From Thermohalobaculum sp039815685 (GTDB lineage: Bacteria; Pseudomonadota; Alphaproteobacteria; Rhodobacterales; Rhodobacteraceae): a stretch of 64,000 bases of DNA. The stretch is taken from NCBI GenBank assembly GCA_039815685.1, contig JBCBYV010000018.1, positions 1 to 64,000 of the forward strand. The letters run 5' to 3'. Below, piece by piece: positions 1-8,581 of this stretch; the first letter of the stretch is position 1, and each line of letters opens with the position of its first letter. The position numbers and the translations under genes were made by a program. The notes beneath the pieces were generated by a model. It worked only from the letters and a program-made list of their open reading frames with translations. It made no database searches and was not told the DNA's origin.

Positions 1-46
1 CACGGCGCTGGCGCCGCGCATCTCGACCGCGATGAGGATGGAGGGT

Positions 47-140
47 GAGAGGCTGGACAACGACCCAAGCGGGGCTCGTTACGGCTGCTTCCTTCCGGAC
101 CTGACCGGGTTGGCGAGGTGCCTGCCCGCGCCAACCTCTC
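47..140 (-). ncRNA. ffs: SRP RNA (4.5S, small bacterial type)
   Basis: RNA core of the signal recognition particle, which pairs with Ffh and docks on FtsY (encoded here at 42435) to target nascent membrane proteins. On the minus strand the conserved apical-loop core GGTCAGGTCCGGAAGGAAGC is intact (complement of about 82-101). The ends close as a helix: bases 47-56 pair with 131-140 with one G-U. Length of about 94 nt fits the Gram-negative 4.5S class. The exact ends are set by the helix and could move by a few bases. Confidence 0.93.
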
Positions 141-287
141 AACCGGACAAATAGCAAAGGACAGCCGACTGCTCAAGGGTTCGTCCCCGCTGCATCGAGG
201 CAGGACCCGGCCCTTGTCTCGCATCGGGGCCTCTGCCATCACGCCCCTGCCCGCCGCCCAAGGCCAGCCCGCGCCAGAGGTTCCCGC

Positions 288-1214
288 ATGTCGCATCTAG
301 ACCGGATCACCTTCGCCAGGCCCGGCAATCAGCTGGATCGCGCGGCACATCTCCGGCCGACGGCGGGGGACTTGATCACCGCCGGCACGGGCGCGGCTCA
401 TGCCTTCGCCGACGGGCGCGTCGCCGTGGATCTCGACGGCGAAAAGCGGCTTCGCCGGTTCGCACCCGGCCTGCTCGCAGCGACAGCGCCCGAAACTCCG
501 ATCTTCCTCGGCACGGTCGATGGCGAGCCACGCTTCGCCGCAGACCTTTCGGGTCTTGACGAGGCGACCCTCGACGCACTGATGGGACCGGACGCGAAGT
601 TCATTGACCTCCGGTCGATCAGCGCCGAGCTCTCCGCGACCGGGGCCGCCATGGCCGCAACCGGCAAGGCGCTCCTCGGCTGGCACGCAAGTCACCGCTT
701 CTGCGCCTGCTGCGGCGCGGCGAGCGTGATCGAGGATGCGGGCTGGCGGCGGCGCTGCCCCGCCTGCGGCGCGCAGCACTTCCCACGCGTCGATCCGGTG
801 GTGATCATGCTCGTGCTCCTCGGCGATCGCGTGCTGCTCGGCCGGCAGGCGTCCTGGCCCCCCGGGCTCTCCTCGCTCCTCGCAGGCTTCATAGAACCCG
901 GTGAGACGCCGGAGGAAGCAGTCAGGCGAGAGGTCATGGAGGAGGCTTCGATCCCCGTCGGCCGCGTGCGCTATCTGGCCACCCAACCCTGGCCCTATCC
1001 CTCGACGCTCATGATAGGCTGCATCGCCGAAGCGCTGGCCGAAGCCATCACCATAGACCCTGCGGAGCTCGAAAGCGCGGCCTGGGTCAGCAAGGCGGAC
1101 ATGGCGCAGGCGCTGGCGGGCGAGCACCCGCATATCGGTGCCCCCCGCATCGACGCCATCGCGCGCAGCATCCTCGCCGCTTGGGTCGATGGAGAGATCG
1201 AGGGGTTTGCGTAA
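288..1214 (+). CDS. nudC: NAD(+) diphosphatase, NudC-type Nudix hydrolase
   Basis: Hydrolyses NAD(H) to NMN(H) and AMP; family members also remove NAD caps from RNA. The 308-residue protein has an N-terminal NUDIX-like domain, a zinc ribbon (Cys139, Cys142, Cys157, Cys160) and the Nudix box beginning at Gly200 (GFIEPGETPEEAVRREVMEE). The NudC signature TQPWPYPSTLM follows at about 232-242. The box ends EEASI instead of the usual EEAGI, a mild deviation. The start has AGAGG seven bases upstream. It lies 147 bases past the SRP RNA, on the other strand. Confidence 0.93.
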   Translation: MSHLDRITFARPGNQLDRAAHLRPTAGDLITAGTGAAHAFADGRVAVDLDGEKRLRRFAPGLLAATAPETPIFLGTVDGEPRFAADLSGLDEATLDALMGPDAKFIDLRSISAELSATGAAMAATGKALLGWHASHRFCACCGAASVIEDAGWRRRCPACGAQHFPRVDPVVIMLVLLGDRVLLGRQASWPPGLSSLLAGFIEPGETPEEAVRREVMEEASIPVGRVRYLATQPWPYPSTLMIGCIAEALAEAITIDPAELESAAWVSKADMAQALAGEHPHIGAPRIDAIARSILAAWVDGEIEGFA

Positions 1215-1305
1215 GGGCCGCCTGCCCTGTCGCTCTGCCGGCGCCGACCTATGTCACGGACGCGGCCCGCTCTCGGGCGCGAAGCCAGCCATGAGGGGCG
1301 ACGGC

Positions 1306-1797
1306 ATGATGCATCCGCCATCGGACACCGACGCCTTGCGCAAGGCGCTCGGCGCCTTCGCCACGGGCGTCACGATCGTGACGACCTGCGAGAGCGGCAC
1401 CGATGGGCCGACGCCCACGGGCTTCACCGCCAACAGTTTCACCTCCGTCTCGCTCTCCCCGCCGATCCTGCTCGTCTGCCTCGCCCACACTGCCGCGGGC
1501 TACGAGCTGTTCTGCGCGACGGACACCTTTGCGGTGAACGTGCTCGCAGCGGATCAGCAAGAGACCGCAAAGGTCTTCGCGACGCGCGGAGCCGACAAGT
1601 TCGCGAACGTCGCCTGGCATCCGGGTACGCGTGGTGCGCCGCTGATCGACGGATCGCTAGCCCGGTTCGACTGTGCGATGCACGAGCGGGTGACGGCCGG
1701 GGACCATGACATCCTGCTCGGCCGCGTCCTCGGCTTCTCGCGCCATGAAGGACGCGCCCTCGTCTACCATGCCGGCAACTTCGCGACGCTGGGCTGA
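1306..1797 (+). CDS. flavin reductase family protein (FMN-binding split barrel)
   Basis: Likely NAD(P)H:flavin oxidoreductase that supplies reduced FMN/FAD to a partner monooxygenase; no partner is adjacent. The 163 residues cover the whole split-barrel domain: GVTIVTT near residue 25, TGFTANSFTSVSLSPP, then GDHDILLGRV near the C-terminus, all hallmarks of the HpaC/RutF-like family. ATG at 1306 is chosen because AGGGG sits seven bases upstream; an in-frame ATG at 1291 is possible. The substrate cannot be told from sequence. Confidence 0.85.
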   Translation: MMHPPSDTDALRKALGAFATGVTIVTTCESGTDGPTPTGFTANSFTSVSLSPPILLVCLAHTAAGYELFCATDTFAVNVLAADQQETAKVFATRGADKFANVAWHPGTRGAPLIDGSLARFDCAMHERVTAGDHDILLGRVLGFSRHEGRALVYHAGNFATLG

Positions 1798-1805
1798 CCG
1801 CTTCT

Positions 1806-2504
1806 TCAGCTCGCCGTCTCGGCCGTCGCCCGCCCCATGACCTCGGCATAGGCCGCATTGACCGCCGCGAGCCGCCGTTCCGCCAGGGCCCGCGCCTCCG
1901 CCGGCACGCCGCGCGATACCAGACTGTCGGGATGGAGCCGGCGCACGAGCTGCCGGTAATGACGGCGCAACTCGTCCTGCGGCGTCCCGGGTGCGAGGCC
2001 AAGCACGGCCCACGGGTCTTCCTCGCCTGGCAGGTAGCGCGCACGGATGCTCCGAAAGATATCCTCGGACACGGCGAAGATCCGCGCCACTTCTTCGAGG
2101 AACGCAGCCTCGCCCGGGTGATACGTCCCGTCCGCCGCCGCGATATAGACTAGGCCCTCGAGCAGATCCTCCAGCATCGCCGGGCGGTCGGCGAACATCC
2201 GGGCGACCTGCTTGGCATAGGTCTCGAACCCCGCCACGTCGGTGCGTGCTAGGTTGTAGATCCTTGCGGCCTGTTCCTCGCCCGCAGGCGGTATGTGGAA
2301 GACGCTTCGGAAGGCGGCGATCTCGTCGCGCGTGACCTGCCCGTCCGCCTTGGCCATCTTCGCGCCCAGTGCAATCACGGCAATGGTGAAGGCGACGCTG
2401 TGTTCGGGATCCGGATCGCGCGCCAGGCGTTCGAGCACGTCAGACAGCCGGTCGCCGCGGCTGAGTGCCGCCACTGCCGCCTTTAGACGCTGCCAGATCG
2501 ACAT
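1806..2504 (-). CDS. DjlA-like TerB/J-domain co-chaperone
   Basis: Predicted DnaK co-chaperone. The 232-residue protein has an alpha-helical TerB-type domain at about 35-155 (acidic metal-site residues such as KADGQVTRDE and AADGTYHPGE) and a C-terminal J domain from about 163 with the HPD motif at 191-193, needed to stimulate DnaK ATPase. E. coli DjlA has an N-terminal transmembrane helix; none is seen here, so the protein is probably cytosolic. It converges with the flavin reductase gene, 8 bases away. Confidence 0.85.
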   Translation of the reverse strand: MSIWQRLKAAVAALSRGDRLSDVLERLARDPDPEHSVAFTIAVIALGAKMAKADGQVTRDEIAAFRSVFHIPPAGEEQAARIYNLARTDVAGFETYAKQVARMFADRPAMLEDLLEGLVYIAAADGTYHPGEAAFLEEVARIFAVSEDIFRSIRARYLPGEEDPWAVLGLAPGTPQDELRRHYRQLVRRLHPDSLVSRGVPAEARALAERRLAAVNAAYAEVMGRATAETAS

Positions 2505-2694
2505 CGATGTCTCGTCCCGTCAGCCAGCCCGCCGCACACAGCACGGCGCCGACTGGAAGCCCGCCAGTCTCTTGGATTGCCTAAGTCGTAGAAGTGCCTC
2601 TTTCCCGCAACACGCGCTGACCGGGCAAATCCTCGATCACCGCCATGCGACCGGCTGAAATCCACCGTGTCGCAGCAGGCAATCGCGCAGCCAG

Positions 2695-2856
2695 TCAGAA
2701 ACGCATATCGCGATCACGCATCTCGCGCTCTCGCGCCGCTCTCACCTCGTCCTCATCGACGCGGATGCGCACGGGCTTGTGCTCCTCCGGGCGAGCCGCG
2801 AGCAGAATGGTGTAGCCGAATGCCACCATGAGCGCGATGCAGACAGCCAATATCAT
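2695..2856 (-). CDS. small single-span membrane protein, unknown
   Basis: A 53-residue protein with one hydrophobic helix at the N-terminus (about residues 2-19), then a highly charged tail rich in Arg, Glu and Asp. The start at 2856 is preferred over an upstream in-frame ATG at 2895 because GGGAGAA lies at a good distance and the helix then begins at the first residues. I do not recognise a family. Bases 2505-2694 before the next gene and 2857-3147 on the other side hold no further gene that I can support. Confidence 0.5.
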   Translation of the reverse strand: MILAVCIALMVAFGYTILLAARPEEHKPVRIRVDEDEVRAAREREMRDRDMRF

Positions 2857-3147
2857 TCCGGTTCTCCCACTCCGTCGGATGTAAAGTAGTCTCATTCAGG
2901 GTCGGCGTCCATTGTCTCGTGCCGCGGCAGGCTGTCCGACGGGTCAAAAGTTGCTCTGAGCGACGACGTGGCCGAGCGTTTGCGCGCCCGCACTCAACCT
3001 CTGAGAGTTTGCCTTCAGCGTCGTCCTCAACTCGTCCTTGCGATTCGCCCCTGCGAACTTGCGCAGAGCATTGATGCATGGGAGGAGCCGCCGACGCGGT
3101 GAGCCGACATGCATCACCCGGAGCGATCATCCGAGGAAGGCGGTCCC

Positions 3148-3369
3148 ATGAACCCATTGCTGATCGCCGGGCTGACCCTCGTCACCATCGGTCTCGCGCT
3201 GATCGTCCGCGTAATCCTTCGCGCCCGATCGCTCGCTAAGTCGGATCAGCAGACCGATGAGGCCTCCGCCAACGCCGCCTTCCGCAGGCTCATCCTCGAG
3301 AACGGTATCGCACTCGGCCTCGCCTTTCTCGGCATGGCGATGCTGCTCGCCGCCGGCATCCTCGGCTGA
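3148..3369 (+). CDS. small two-helix membrane protein, unknown
   Basis: A 73-residue protein with hydrophobic helices at about 3-22 and 52-72 separated by a polar loop, suggesting a hairpin inner-membrane protein. ATG at 3148 has GGAAGG seven bases upstream; the in-frame ATG at 3109 adds a polar stretch (HHPERSSEEGG) that is probably untranslated. It is followed after 9 bases by the MOSC gene, so the two may be cotranscribed. No family recognised. Confidence 0.6.
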   Translation: MNPLLIAGLTLVTIGLALIVRVILRARSLAKSDQQTDEASANAAFRRLILENGIALGLAFLGMAMLLAAGILG

Positions 3370-3378
3370 AGCCTGACT

Positions 3379-3864
3379 ATGGAAACCGTCGCAACCCTTA
3401 CCGCCCGCCACGCTCAGGTAGGCCGCGTCACCTGGATCGGTGTGCGACCTGCCCGCCACGCGGAGCTCAGAGCACTGGACGCCGCCGCCGTGCATGAGTG
3501 CGGCCTCGAGGGCGACCACCGCTCGAAGCCCGGCAAGCGGGCGATCACCCTGATCCAAGCGGAGCATCTCGCCGTCATCGCGGCACTCCTCGGCCAGAAC
3601 GCCGTCGCACCAGAGTTACTCCGGCGGAACATCGTTGTTGGGGGCATAAACCTTCTCGGCCTCCGCAACCGCCGCTTCCGCATCGGCTCGGCAGTCCTTG
3701 AGGGAAGCGGCCTCTGCGCACCGTGCTCCCGCATGGAGACGGCGCTCGGCCATGGCGGCTACACCGCGGTACGTGGCCATGGCGGCATCACCGCTAGCGT
3801 TGTCCTGGCCGGGCAAGTCGCTCTGGGCGACAGCGTTGCCCCAATCGAAGAAAGCGAGGGCTGA
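3379..3864 (+). CDS. MOSC domain-containing protein
   Basis: MOSC domains are related to the C-terminal domain of molybdenum cofactor sulfurase; stand-alone forms such as YiiM handle Moco-linked sulfur or N-hydroxylated compounds. This 161-residue protein spans a complete MOSC domain with the GLEGDHR motif near residue 42, a conserved RNIVV stretch, and a Cys pair in GLCAPCSRME near 115-120; the second Cys is the position expected to carry sulfur or contact Moco. It starts 9 bases after the small membrane protein. Confidence 0.83.
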   Translation: METVATLTARHAQVGRVTWIGVRPARHAELRALDAAAVHECGLEGDHRSKPGKRAITLIQAEHLAVIAALLGQNAVAPELLRRNIVVGGINLLGLRNRRFRIGSAVLEGSGLCAPCSRMETALGHGGYTAVRGHGGITASVVLAGQVALGDSVAPIEESEG

Positions 3865-3951
3865 GAGGCCACGACCCTTTTTCGCCCGTCGCCGAAGGGC
3901 GGGCAGGTGGGGGAGGCGGCGGGCCGGACGGGCCGCGCCACAAACAGACGC

Positions 3952-4674
3952 TCAGAACTTCTCGACCCAAGGCCGTAGCTCAATCTCCCAGGCCCAGACG
4001 CTCCGGTCTTGCGCCAGAAAGTGCCAGTAGCTCTCCGCGATCGCCTCCGGATCGAGCATGCTGTCCGGCCGGTCCGCTGCCTCGATCCGTTCGGGCCGGG
4101 CGGGATTCCGGATCCCGCCATCGATCACGAAATGCCCGACATGGATGCCTTGGGGATGCAACTCACGCGCCAGCGACTGCGCAAGGCCCCGCAGCGCAAA
4201 CTTGCCCATGGCAAAGGTCGCCGAACGCGGAAAGCCTTTCACCCCGGCGGATGCACCGGTGAAGAGGATCGCGCCATGCCCCGCACCGCCTGCATCGGGC
4301 GACATCCTCCGCGCAGCCTCCTGCGCGGCGTAGAATGCGCCGAGCGCGGTGACACCCACCGCCGCTGCCACCTTCTCGGGATCGAGCTCCACAAGCGGCC
4401 CCATCACCCGCGCCGACGGGTTGTAGACCACCACGTCCGCCGCCCCAGCGGAGGACGCATCGACCGCTTCGAAGAGCGCCGCTACCGACGCCCGGTCCCC
4501 GGCGTCGCAGGAAAAGGCCGTCGCGCCGGTCTCCGCCACCAACGCTTCGAGCTTCGCCGTGTCCCGCGCAGCGAGGCTCACGGCCAAGCCCTCTTGCCGA
4601 AAACGGCGGGCCAACGCGGCGGACAACCCACTGCCGGCCCCGATGATCAGAGCATGTCTGTAGCGTGGAACCAT
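3952..4674 (-). CDS. SDR-family oxidoreductase, catalytic Tyr replaced by Phe
   Basis: Rossmann-fold short-chain dehydrogenase of 240 residues. The cofactor loop reads GAGSGLSAAL near residue 12. In the active-site stretch SATFAMGKFAL the Lys is kept but the normal Tyr of YxxxK is Phe. ATG at 4674 has GGGAGGAAG at a good distance. The next gene, another SDR at 4787, is divergent across 112 bases. From memory a subset of SDRs shares the FAMGKFALRG form, so this may be a natural subfamily rather than a dead enzyme. Substrate unknown. Confidence 0.8.
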   Translation of the reverse strand: MVPRYRHALIIGAGSGLSAALARRFRQEGLAVSLAARDTAKLEALVAETGATAFSCDAGDRASVAALFEAVDASSAGAADVVVYNPSARVMGPLVELDPEKVAAAVGVTALGAFYAAQEAARRMSPDAGGAGHGAILFTGASAGVKGFPRSATFAMGKFALRGLAQSLARELHPQGIHVGHFVIDGGIRNPARPERIEAADRPDSMLDPEAIAESYWHFLAQDRSVWAWEIELRPWVEKF

Positions 4675-4786
4675 GGCGCTTCCTCCCGGACCGTTGCGTG
4701 CCAAACCCTATGAGCGCGCCGACACTGGCCGCACCCATGGCACCGGGCTAGACCCAAATGAAACGACGGATGGGGAAGGACGGGCA

Positions 4787-5482
4787 ATGGCTGCGAAGCA
4801 TATCGTGATCACCGGCGCCAATCGCGGCATCGGGCTGGAACTTGCGCGCCAGACCCTCGCCCGTGGGGACCGCGTCACCGGCCTCGCGCGCGACGCGAGT
4901 GCTCCGGCGCTAGCATCCCTTTCCGCTGAGTCCGGCGACCGTTTCACCGCGCTAACCGCCGACGTGACCGATCCCGTCTCGCTCGCTGCCGCCGCTGCTG
5001 CCACACCACAGCCGGTCGACATCCTCATCTGCAACGCTGGTCAGTATCTGGGCCGCGGCCGTATCGGCGATGCCGTCTTCGATCCAGACACTTGGCGCGA
5101 CATGCTCATGACAAACGTTGCCGGCGTCTACTTCACGATCGAGGCGTTCGTCGACCGCGTCGCGGATGCCGAGCGTCCTCGCATCGCAGTCATCTCTTCG
5201 GTCATGGCCTCGAGCACCCGTGCTCCCGGCGGATCCTATATCTACCGTGCCTCCAAGGCCGCCGCCACGAACCTCGCGCGCAACCTCGCCATCGATCTCG
5301 CCAGTCGCGGCATCGCCGTCGGCGCCTATCACCCGGGCTGGGTGCGCACGGATATGGGCGGCAGCGCTGCCGACATCGACGTCGCGGACGCCGCCTCTGG
5401 GCTCCTCGCCCGCTTCAACGCGCTGACACCGGCGACGAGCGGCGTCTTCGAGGACTATCGCGGCGAAGCGATTGCGTTCTGA
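4787..5482 (+). CDS. SDR-family oxidoreductase
   Basis: Short-chain dehydrogenase/reductase of 231 residues resembling the CsgA/YciK-like group. It has TGANRGIGLEL near residue 8, CNAG near 81, a catalytic Ser in VISSVMASS, and the canonical YRASKAA, so unlike the divergent SDR next door it should be catalytically competent. HPGWVRTDMGG matches the substrate-loop region of SDRs. ATG at 4787 follows GGGAAGGA. Substrate unknown. It converges with the hydrolase gene, 10 bases away. Confidence 0.83.
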   Translation: MAAKHIVITGANRGIGLELARQTLARGDRVTGLARDASAPALASLSAESGDRFTALTADVTDPVSLAAAAAATPQPVDILICNAGQYLGRGRIGDAVFDPDTWRDMLMTNVAGVYFTIEAFVDRVADAERPRIAVISSVMASSTRAPGGSYIYRASKAAATNLARNLAIDLASRGIAVGAYHPGWVRTDMGGSAADIDVADAASGLLARFNALTPATSGVFEDYRGEAIAF

Positions 5483-5492
5483 TGCGAGGCAT

Positions 5493-6257
5493 TCATCCCA
5501 GTGGCAGCCCCTCGATCGTCGCCGTGATGAGATCGAGTTCGGTGGGGCCGGAGAACCGATGATCGGCGTCCTTCACCAGGGTCAGCCGCGCGTCGGCGCA
5601 GTCCATGTGATCGAGGAGCGCGAGCCCCCGCGCCACCGGCACATCGGTATCGGCCGTGCCGTGAAGCAGCCGCACCGGAAAGGGCAGCGGGAGCGGATCG
5701 CGCAGCACGAGGTTCTGCCGCCCGTCCTCGATCAGGCGCCGCGTGATAACATAAGGTTCGTCAGAGTAGTCCGAAGGCAGCGCGACCTGACCCTCGGCTT
5801 CGAGCGCTGCCCGCTCCTCTGCCCCGAACGCCGCCCACATGCTGTCCTCGGTGAAATCCGGCGCGGCGGCGATGCCGACGATGGCCGCAACCCTCTCCGG
5901 CATCGCCCGGGCAAGCAAAAGCGCGATCCATCCCCCCATGGAGGAGCCGACCAGCACCTGCCGGCCCTCGGTCAGCCGGCTCACGGCCTCCCGCGCATCA
6001 TCGGCCCAGTCACCGATCGCACCCTCCTCAAAGGCGCCGGAACTCGAGCCGTGGCCCCGGTAATCGAAGCGCAGAAAGGCGCGCCCGCTCGCTTCGGCCC
6101 AGGCCTCGAGATGCACCGCCTTGGTCCCAGTCATGTCCGATCGGAAACCACCGAGGAAAACCACGCCTGCGGCTTGCTTTCCGTCCCCTTTGGCCGGCGT
6201 GCTATGATATGCAAGGCGCCTTCCAGCGCCGAGATGGAGTGTTGACAGAGCCGCCAT
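5493..6257 (-). CDS. alpha/beta hydrolase
   Basis: Predicted serine hydrolase of 254 residues, related to small dienelactone hydrolase/esterase-type enzymes. Visible features: FLGGFRSDM (oxyanion region, about 34-42), DYRGHGSSSG, the nucleophile elbow GSSMGG near 103-108, an acid in HGTADTDVP, and a catalytic His in KDADHRFSG. ATG at 6257 is chosen because the family fold begins shortly after; further upstream the frame runs inside the oppositely directed glycosyltransferase gene. Its start codon overlaps the divergent start at 6256. Confidence 0.82.
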   Translation of the reverse strand: MAALSTLHLGAGRRLAYHSTPAKGDGKQAAGVVFLGGFRSDMTGTKAVHLEAWAEASGRAFLRFDYRGHGSSSGAFEEGAIGDWADDAREAVSRLTEGRQVLVGSSMGGWIALLLARAMPERVAAIVGIAAAPDFTEDSMWAAFGAEERAALEAEGQVALPSDYSDEPYVITRRLIEDGRQNLVLRDPLPLPFPVRLLHGTADTDVPVARGLALLDHMDCADARLTLVKDADHRFSGPTELDLITATIEGLPLG

Positions 6258-7509
6258 GTCGGGGTCGTCCCTTTTTCCCTCAGCTGCCCCGCAGCCTAGC
6301 GACGCGCCGGTCTCGCTCAACCCCGCGCATCGGGGACAGCGGCCGCTGACGATCCTGCAGGTCGTCCCGAGCCTCGGCATCGGCGGGGTCGAACGCGGCA
6401 CGCTCGAGATCGCGGAGGCTGTGGTCGAAGCAGGCGGCCGGGCGCTGGTCGCGTCGGAAGGCGGGCAGCTGGCCGCGCGTCTGATCCGCTCCGGTGCCGA
6501 GCTTGTGGGCATGAACGCGGCCACGAAGAACCCGCTCAACATCTGGCAGAACGCGGGCGTCCTCGAGCGGTTGATCCGAAGCGAGAGCGTCGACCTCGTG
6601 CATGCCCGCAGTCGCGCCCCAGCCTGGTCCGCCAAATGGGCTGCCGAACGCTGCCGCGTACCGTTGGTCACGACCTATCACGGCAACTATTCCGAGCGCT
6701 TTCCCGGCAAGCGGCTCTACAACTCCGTCATGGCATCCGGCCGCCCCGTCATCGCCGTCTCCGAACACATCCGGGGGCTGGTGGCGGAGCGGCACCGGGT
6801 GCCCGCCGACCAGATCGTGGTGATCCCAAGGGGGGCCGACACCAACGTGTTCTCCGAGGACGTGGTCGGAGGCGCACGCACCGCAGGGCTTGCAGAACGC
6901 TGGGGCCTCCTCGACGACCCGCGGCCGATCATCATGCTTCCGGGCAGGCTCACGCGCTGGAAGGGCGGGGAAAGCGTCGTCGACGCCGCAGCCCTTCTCG
7001 CCGAGCAGCGGCCGAGCAATGGTGGTCGCCCGGACTTCATCGTGCTGCTGGTGGGGGACGACGCGGGCTCGGGCTTCGGAAACACGCTCGAGCGGCGCAT
7101 CCGTGCCCGCGGCGTCGGCCATTTCGTGCATCTTGCCGGGGCCGTCACCGACATGGCCGCGGCCTACAAGCTCGCCTCCATCGTGATCTCTGCGTCGACC
7201 GAGCCGGAGGCGTTCGGCAGGGTTGCCGTCGAGGCGCAGGCCATGGGCCGCCCCGTCGTCGCAACGAACCATGGCGGCGCGCGTGAGACGGTCGCGCATG
7301 GCGAAACCGGGCGCCTCTATCCGCCCGGCGACGCTAAAGCCCTGGCCGATGCGCTGCAGGGAATCCTCGAGATGGATCCCTCGGCCAAGGCCCATATGCG
7401 CCTTACCGCCCGCGCACGCATCCACGCCCGTTACACCATCAGCACGATGAAACGCGCGACCCTCGACGTTTACGAGCGCGTCACCGGCCGCCTCTTCAGC
7501 GAAGCGTAA
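6256..7509 (+). CDS. glycosyltransferase family 4
   Basis: Retaining GT-B glycosyltransferase of 417 residues, probably for cell-surface polysaccharide or glycolipid. The N-terminal domain starts at about residue 30 (LQVVPSLGIGGVERG, acceptor-side glycine loop); the C-terminal nucleotide-sugar domain carries LPGRLTRWKG near 233 and the EX7E-type motif EPEAFGRVAVEAQAMGRPVV near 315-334. No other glycan gene is adjacent, so donor and acceptor are unknown. The start ATG shares bases with that of the divergent hydrolase gene. Confidence 0.87.
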   Translation: MSGSSLFPSAAPQPSDAPVSLNPAHRGQRPLTILQVVPSLGIGGVERGTLEIAEAVVEAGGRALVASEGGQLAARLIRSGAELVGMNAATKNPLNIWQNAGVLERLIRSESVDLVHARSRAPAWSAKWAAERCRVPLVTTYHGNYSERFPGKRLYNSVMASGRPVIAVSEHIRGLVAERHRVPADQIVVIPRGADTNVFSEDVVGGARTAGLAERWGLLDDPRPIIMLPGRLTRWKGGESVVDAAALLAEQRPSNGGRPDFIVLLVGDDAGSGFGNTLERRIRARGVGHFVHLAGAVTDMAAAYKLASIVISASTEPEAFGRVAVEAQAMGRPVVATNHGGARETVAHGETGRLYPPGDAKALADALQGILEMDPSAKAHMRLTARARIHARYTISTMKRATLDVYERVTGRLFSEA

Positions 7510-7565
7510 CGACCGCCGCACACGACACAACGGCGGGCGCAGGATGGTGGGCGGGCCGCTTGGCG

Positions 7566-7584
7566 CCGCCGTCCTTTACGGCGG
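7566..7584. terminator. hairpin between convergent genes
   Basis: CCGCCGT pairs with ACGGCGG around a CCTTT loop, midway between the ends of the glycosyltransferase and methyltransferase genes. There is no clear T-run on either side, so this is a candidate bidirectional terminator only. Confidence 0.4.
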
Positions 7585-7623
7585 AGCCGAGCCGGGGCGT
7601 CCGACAGCCCGCCCGCACAACAC

Positions 7624-8436
7624 TCAGCGCAACCCCGGCACCCAGAAAGGCGTCTTCGCCCGGTACTCGCGCCAGCGCTCGCCGTGAAGCCCCTCCAGCC
7701 GCCGCTCCTTCAAATAGGGCCCGAAGGCGCAGTAGGCCGTGAGTACGACGGCAAGCAGGAGCTGATCCGGTGTCCAGGCCGGCACGGCCCACGTCGTGAG
7801 CGCGAAGGCAAGATAGATCGGATGCCGGATATGGCGGAAGAGCCCGGTCACCGGCATCGGCGGGAACACCGGCTTCACCCCGCGCCAGAGCGACAGCCAA
7901 CCGAGGAGCCCGCTCTGCACCTCGGCCCCGGCATCCCAGCTCGCCTTCACGAGCATGAGAAAGGCACCCGCATAGGCAGCCCCGATCACCCAGCGAACAG
8001 TGCCCTCCGCCTCCCACCAGACGATGCCCGATGGTGTCCAGAGCGCAAAGAGCGCCAGGAGTTGGATCGAAGCGACGAGTGCAAAGGTGGTCGTCGCGAG
8101 GGTCCCCCCTCTCCCCGCAGGCGCCATCCTCGCAAGCATCCGGCGCGCCGGGCCGAGGAGGAGCGAGTGGCCGAGCGGAAACTGTATCAGCAGCGTGACG
8201 TTTGCCGCCCAGCCCCAGGGCTGCGGCACGGAACCCAGCCCAAGCTGCATGCCAAACCACATGTTCACGATCATGGAGAGCACCGCCATGCCGAAGAGCG
8301 CATGGCAAAGCCCGCCCCAGAGGAGCGCCACTACCCTATCCCGACGCGCCGTATCCGCGTCGCGGAACGTCGGAACAGCCTCGAGCGTACGTGCCACCGC
8401 CGGCACGCGCATGATAAGCGAAGTCACATCTGTCAT
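7624..8436 (-). CDS. isoprenylcysteine carboxyl methyltransferase-like / NnrU-type membrane methyltransferase
   Basis: Integral membrane protein of 270 residues with about five or six hydrophobic helices. The C-terminal third holds RHIRHPIYLAF near 200-210 and GPYLKERRLEGLHG..YREY, the SAM-binding signature of ICMT/PEMT-like enzymes. The N-terminal half (LLWGGLCHALFG, LGHSLLLGPARR) resembles the NnrU/MddA branch, where MddA methylates methanethiol. Which small molecule is methylated cannot be decided here. Start at 8436 has no strong ribosome-binding site but gives the natural N-terminus. Confidence 0.72.
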   Translation of the reverse strand: MTDVTSLIMRVPAVARTLEAVPTFRDADTARRDRVVALLWGGLCHALFGMAVLSMIVNMWFGMQLGLGSVPQPWGWAANVTLLIQFPLGHSLLLGPARRMLARMAPAGRGGTLATTTFALVASIQLLALFALWTPSGIVWWEAEGTVRWVIGAAYAGAFLMLVKASWDAGAEVQSGLLGWLSLWRGVKPVFPPMPVTGLFRHIRHPIYLAFALTTWAVPAWTPDQLLLAVVLTAYCAFGPYLKERRLEGLHGERWREYRAKTPFWVPGLR

Positions 8437-8581
8437 GACCCGGAGATAGGTCCGTAGCGCCGCCAGTGGCATCCTGCGACGTTGCGGCTCAGCACGGCTT
8501 GACCCTTGCGAGGAGAGAAGGTCCCCTGCGCAGGATCGAGCGCCCGCCCGATCGGCCATTCCCGTCGAACCGGAGACCCTC

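Noticed and set aside
118..300. 60-codon frame next to the SRP RNA
   Set aside because: Overlaps the SRP RNA and the nudC start; no ribosome-binding site or recognisable protein.
5472..6245. 257-codon open frame on plus strand
   Set aside because: Antisense to the alpha/beta hydrolase, whose catalytic motifs are intact.
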